Under the pieces are notes generated by a model. The model saw only the letters and a program-made list of their open reading frames with translations, searched no databases and was not told where the DNA came from. Source: Verrucomicrobiota bacterium (GTDB lineage Bacteria; Verrucomicrobiota; Verrucomicrobiia; Methylacidiphilales; JBCCWR01). From it: DNA of 64,000 bases. The stretch is taken from the NCBI GenBank assembly GCA_039192515.1, contig JBCCXA010000001.1, forward strand, positions 246,954 through 310,953, read 5' to 3'. The translations under genes and the position numbers were made by a program. Shown here in pieces: positions 61,014 through 64,000 of this stretch (position 1 is its first letter; each line of letters starts with the position of its first letter).

Positions 61014-61904
61014 ATGATGGAATCAACCAAAACCCAGATCGGTATCAAAACTTCTCGTCGCGATTTTTTAAAAACAGGATCGGTTGCCGGCGTAGGAATT
61101 GTTGGGCTCAGCTTAACGAGTGGCATCCAAACAGTCTCCGCTGCAGATCAAGCTGATAAAAAAATCTACTCCAAAGAGATTGATGAGGGGCTCGCCTACT
61201 TCAAAAAGTTGGCCAAGGATCAGATGCCTCTAATTATAGGGCTCAAGGATGCAATTGCTAGCGGAGACCTTGATAAAGCAAAAAAGGCCTATGTCGATTG
61301 CCGCCCTCCCTACGAACAGATTGAAACTTATGCTGGTTCCTTTGAAGAAACCGATGCGAACATCGACGCTCGCCCATACGCATTTGACGAGGGCACAACT
61401 TCGGATGAATTTCGCAGCGTCCACCGCATAGAAATGCTGATTTTCGGAGAAGGCGACCTAGAGGCTGCCTTACCTTATGCAACCAAATTGATTGAAGCAT
61501 GTACTCAACTGCAAAAAGATCTCGAAAACCGCGGGGAATTTTGGGCTGCCAAAAACTTTGAAGGAATGATCGGACTTTCCAATGAAGTGGCTTGTAAAAA
61601 AATTTCCAGTGAAGAAGAAACCTGGTCCGATCAGTCACTGCTTATATTTTGGAATAACTGGTTAGGTATTCAAAGCCAGATCAAACCTTATTATGGTGTG
61701 CTGTCGCAAAAGGATACAAAGTTGCAGGATAATATCGAGTCAGCTTTCAAAAAATGCTTTTCTAGCATCGAAGAATTTTATAAGTCAGGTATTTTTACTC
61801 CTTACAGCAAGGTTTCTATGAGCAAACGAGCCGAAATTGTTGCGGGAAGCAATGCTGTCAGAGATTCTATCATAGCAGCAGGCGACAAACTTGGAATAAT
61901 GTAA
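61014..61904 (+). CDS. Tat-exported imelysin/EfeO-like (M75) protein
   Basis: A 296-residue protein with a twin-arginine signal (TSRRDFLKTGSVAGVGIVGLSL, about 14-35). The mature domain is all-helical, with SGDLDKAKKAYVDCRPPYEQIE and RSVHRIEMLIFGEGDLEAA. The HxxE motif (HRIE) and the Y-E-E-T pattern are those of the M75/EfeO/imelysin family, periplasmic iron- or copper-related proteins. No EfeU or EfeB is adjacent. A HupE-like permease follows 133 bp later, and a Zn-binding protein gene lies further on, which suggests a metal theme. Confidence 0.8.
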   Translation: MMESTKTQIGIKTSRRDFLKTGSVAGVGIVGLSLTSGIQTVSAADQADKKIYSKEIDEGLAYFKKLAKDQMPLIIGLKDAIASGDLDKAKKAYVDCRPPYEQIETYAGSFEETDANIDARPYAFDEGTTSDEFRSVHRIEMLIFGEGDLEAALPYATKLIEACTQLQKDLENRGEFWAAKNFEGMIGLSNEVACKKISSEEETWSDQSLLIFWNNWLGIQSQIKPYYGVLSQKDTKLQDNIESAFKKCFSSIEEFYKSGIFTPYSKVSMSKRAEIVAGSNAVRDSIIAAGDKLGIM

Positions 61905-62037
61905 CATCGAATGACATAGAGAAAGCGAGGGTGGCTGCCAGCAAATTAGTCTTCGAATATAGAGTAAAAAGAGCCTCATCCTGATGATGCTAAGATAACG
62001 TATGGAAACTCTAGAAAAATAAAATGATTCAGATAAA

Positions 62038-62628
62038 ATGAAGCAGAGAATGATGAAAATAAAACAATTGATAGTCTTAATGGTTTTGCTAATTCCTTGC
62101 ATGGCTCAAGCCCATGATGAGGGTGTCAGCGTTGGTTTCTTGCCGGGGTTAACTCACCCTGTTCTGGGACTCGACCATTTACTAGCGATGATCTCCGTAG
62201 GAATCCTCAGTGCACAGATGGGGGGGAAAGCCATTTGGATAGTTCCTTCCGCCTTTGTCGTTCTTATGCTTGTAGGTGGTGTGATGGGTATGAATTACAT
62301 TTCACTATTTTCCGTGGAATTGGGTATCGCTGTGTCGGTGCTAGTGCTCGGCATAGCTATTGCGGCGGAGAAGAAGCTTCCCACCTTATTGGCGATTATT
62401 GCAGTTGGTTTTTTCGCACTGTTCCACGGTCATGCACATGGAACCGAAATGCCTGAAATAGCCACACCTTTACCCTATGCCTCAGGATTTATTACCGGCA
62501 CAGCATTAATACACGTAGCAGGCGTTGTTATTGGAATCGTCTCAAAGAGATTTTCTGCAGGACCTCAACTTTTGCGCTATATGGGTGCGGCAATTGCGGG
62601 AATTGGGTTTCATATCATAGTGGCGTAA
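62038..62628 (+). CDS. HupE/UreJ-family membrane protein
   Basis: A 196-residue protein with a signal peptide (ending PCMAQAHDEG) and six membrane segments. The conserved stretches are LTHPVLGLDHLLAMISVGILSAQMG and FALFHGHAHGTEMP, with GTALIHVAGVVIG at the end. The His residues in the membrane helices fit the HupE/UreJ family, reported to move Ni2+ or Co2+. The protein may use other metals here because of the ZnuA-like neighbour. Confidence 0.87.
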   Translation: MKQRMMKIKQLIVLMVLLIPCMAQAHDEGVSVGFLPGLTHPVLGLDHLLAMISVGILSAQMGGKAIWIVPSAFVVLMLVGGVMGMNYISLFSVELGIAVSVLVLGIAIAAEKKLPTLLAIIAVGFFALFHGHAHGTEMPEIATPLPYASGFITGTALIHVAGVVIGIVSKRFSAGPQLLRYMGAAIAGIGFHIIVA

Positions 62629-62690
62629 AACCTAAGCAAAGCTACTATCTCTAATACAAGGTTCCATAAAAAAGACACCTGTAAGAAAAG

Positions 62691-63608
62691 TTATGACTCC
62701 GTAATCATCTGAAGATTGGCCATATTTTCTTTCATGACAGTTAAGAAGTCTTTGCCTTTTCCTGGCCTATTCCCACAGGGATCAAAGACTAAACTTTTTA
62801 TACCCATTTCATCTAGCTTAGACACAGATTTTTTCAGAGGCTCTCCCTCCCAAATCATGTACTTAAACTTATTTTGATCATGTAATTTTTTGAATGCCTC
62901 CCAACTCTCTTCCTCAGGATAAGTCTCAGGCTCCCATAATACCTCTACCAAATTAAGTCCATAACGTCTTTTGAAGTATTGGTAAACTGGGTGGGAGGCG
63001 ACTAGAGACACTTCTTTACTAACGGATGCTATCTTTGCCATCTTTTTATCGAGATCCATGAGATCTCTTTCTAGGGCTTGAAAATTTTCATCGAACTCGC
63101 CGCCTTTTTCCGGGAAGGCTTGGGTAAATGCTTTGTGAATGGCCTTCGCCTGTTGGACTGCTTGAGTGAAGTCTAACCAAGTTGTGAAAGCTATTCCTGC
63201 GTGAGAATGCTCGCCTTCAGGTCCGTGACTATGTGTAGTCTTATCCTTGATCTCAATGAACTGATCCTTAAAGGACTCCGACGTATCAGAAACTTTACTT
63301 TTAGGCAAAGTAGCCGTAGCTATCCATTTAGCATAAGTTGCACCGTTTAGTAATATGATATCAGCCTTTTGGTAGGCAATAACATCTTCAGCTTCAGGCT
63401 GCCAGAAGGCTGGATCTCCATCTTCAGGTGCTGGGAATGTTACTTTTACATAGTCGCCGCCTACACGCTCTGCAAAGTATTGTAAGGGGTAATTGACAAC
63501 ATATACACTTAGCGGTTTTTCCGCTATGGACTTGCTCGATGTAAAGCACAGCCCTACTATTAGCAGGATAGATAACCACCAGTATTCTCTAGATGCACTT
63601 TTGATCAT
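62691..63608 (-). CDS. ZnuA-like metal ABC transporter substrate-binding protein
   Basis: A 305-residue protein with a signal peptide (WLSILLIVGLCFTSS). The cluster A-I fold is seen in VYVVNYPLQYFAERVGGDYVKVTFPAPEDGDPAFW. The family also has a His-rich loop, THSHGPEGEHSHAGIAFTTW, and VSLVASHPVYQYFKRRYGL, with the metal ligand His. ZnuA/TroA-type proteins bind Zn2+ or Mn2+ in the periplasm. No permease or ATPase is visible to either side in this window. It is convergent with the HupE-like gene. Confidence 0.88.
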   Translation of the reverse strand: MIKSASREYWWLSILLIVGLCFTSSKSIAEKPLSVYVVNYPLQYFAERVGGDYVKVTFPAPEDGDPAFWQPEAEDVIAYQKADIILLNGATYAKWIATATLPKSKVSDTSESFKDQFIEIKDKTTHSHGPEGEHSHAGIAFTTWLDFTQAVQQAKAIHKAFTQAFPEKGGEFDENFQALERDLMDLDKKMAKIASVSKEVSLVASHPVYQYFKRRYGLNLVEVLWEPETYPEEESWEAFKKLHDQNKFKYMIWEGEPLKKSVSKLDEMGIKSLVFDPCGNRPGKGKDFLTVMKENMANLQMITES

Positions 63609-63679
63609 TTCTTGGTCCTAACCTTTCGTTGTAAAAATTTTTTGATTACCCAATAGACGCTTATCTATCTCCACTGATT

Positions 63680-64000
63680 TTAAAAGCTGTAGACGGCTTG
63701 TGTGGCAATGGTGTGCACGACATCATCAGATGCGGTTCCGCTCACGGCAACGTCATTTCCAATGTCTACACGGTATTCAGCACGTAGCAGAAGATTATCA
63801 AGTAAATTAAAGCCCAGAGTTCCGGTCAGGCTCCACAGATTATTAGCGCTGGGGTTGGATGTTAAGCCAACGATGTTCTGGTCATCGGTGTGCATGTATT
63901 CTGCGCGACCAGCAATGCTGATGATGTCCGTTAAGAGGTATTTGGTATAAAGGCCTGTCCCAAAGTATTCAGAATCGTTGCTTCTACCTGCATTGAAATC
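63680..64000 (-). CDS. C-terminal part of an outer-membrane beta-barrel protein (runs off the window)
   Basis: The visible 106 residues on the minus strand show alternating strands: YFGTGLYTKYLLTDIISIAGRAEY, SLTGTLGFNLLDNLLLRAEYRVDIG and TIATQAVYSF. The sequence ends in Phe, as required for outer-membrane insertion. The pattern fits porin-like proteins (OmpL-like/BBP2 type) common in Verrucomicrobiota and Bacteroidetes. The 5' part continues beyond the window. It lies 72 bp upstream of the ZnuA-like gene and is co-oriented with it, so the two may be co-regulated by metal. Confidence 0.75.
   Translation of the reverse strand, partial: DFNAGRSNDSEYFGTGLYTKYLLTDIISIAGRAEYMHTDDQNIVGLTSNPSANNLWSLTGTLGFNLLDNLLLRAEYRVDIGNDVAVSGTASDDVVHTIATQAVYSF

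Noticed and set aside
61905..61995. Further copy of the palindromic repeat after the imelysin-like gene
   Set aside because: Only CGAATGA and CATAGAGA match, with a gap; too short to separate from chance.

Overview
The window looks like a chromosomal segment of a flagellated Gram-negative bacterium of moderate-to-low G+C. The best guess is Verrucomicrobiota or a close PVC relative. The reasons are the LamG/calcium-repeat surface protein fragment, the REP-type transposase elements bounded by GGGGTCAGACC ends, a Bat operon made of fused genes, and general protein style. The phylum is inferred, because no rRNA or tRNA gene was found.

Layout. 1-7383: flagellar rod, ring and hook genes on the minus strand (flgF-flgG-flgA-flgH-flgI-flgJ-flgN-flgK-flgL), tightly overlapped and preceded by a good sigma-54-type -24/-12 promoter. 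7683-8966: a CNNM/CorC-type transporter. About 9070-15090: accessory DNA that I read as a cluster of integron gene cassettes without an integrase. It holds small plus-strand genes (membrane proteins, a VOC protein, a polynucleotide-kinase-like/Thg1-like RNA-repair pair, OsmC, a hydrolase) separated by attC-like sites. 15098-20609: decayed mobile and defence DNA, with two dead REP-type transposase elements, an AT-rich stretch with TTAGGAC repeats, the 3' end of a vsr endonuclease gene, an intact helicase with a predicted PD-(D/E)XK nuclease tail, and a 5'-truncated LamG protein. 20757-23499: small membrane or hypothetical genes, a lipoprotein VOC protein, one probably broken gene and an NTF2-like protein.

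23568-32226: a conserved unknown protein, a Na+/H+ antiporter, a metallo-beta-lactamase-fold hydrolase, and a signalling set of membrane-anchored substrate-binding protein, PAS histidine kinase and single-domain response regulator. 32233-42244: PolX; a MacA/MacB-like exporter (adaptor, ATPase, two permeases); two tandem PilT-type retraction ATPases; a CysE-like acetyltransferase and a PhnA-like zinc protein. 42265-51490: an unknown membrane protein, dnaE, rpsU with a clear terminator, a sugar-isomerase-like protein, a flippase-like membrane protein and a CCA-adding-type enzyme. 51456-58160: a Bat operon (DUF58, BatA, BatB-BatC fusion, BatD-TPR-SH3 fusion) with no adjacent MoxR ATPase. 58395-64000: a TPR protein, a UMF1-type MFS transporter, a DUF3817 protein, then a probable metal-handling cluster (Tat-exported imelysin-like protein, HupE-like permease, ZnuA-like binding protein, and an outer-membrane barrel cut by the window end).

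A family of palindromic intergenic repeats of about 100-175 bp (MITE-like) occurs at least four times: 22760-22933, 27611-27743, 43658-43755 and 47921-48092. A solo end lies near 54187. No CRISPR array, rRNA, tRNA or phage structural module was recognised.
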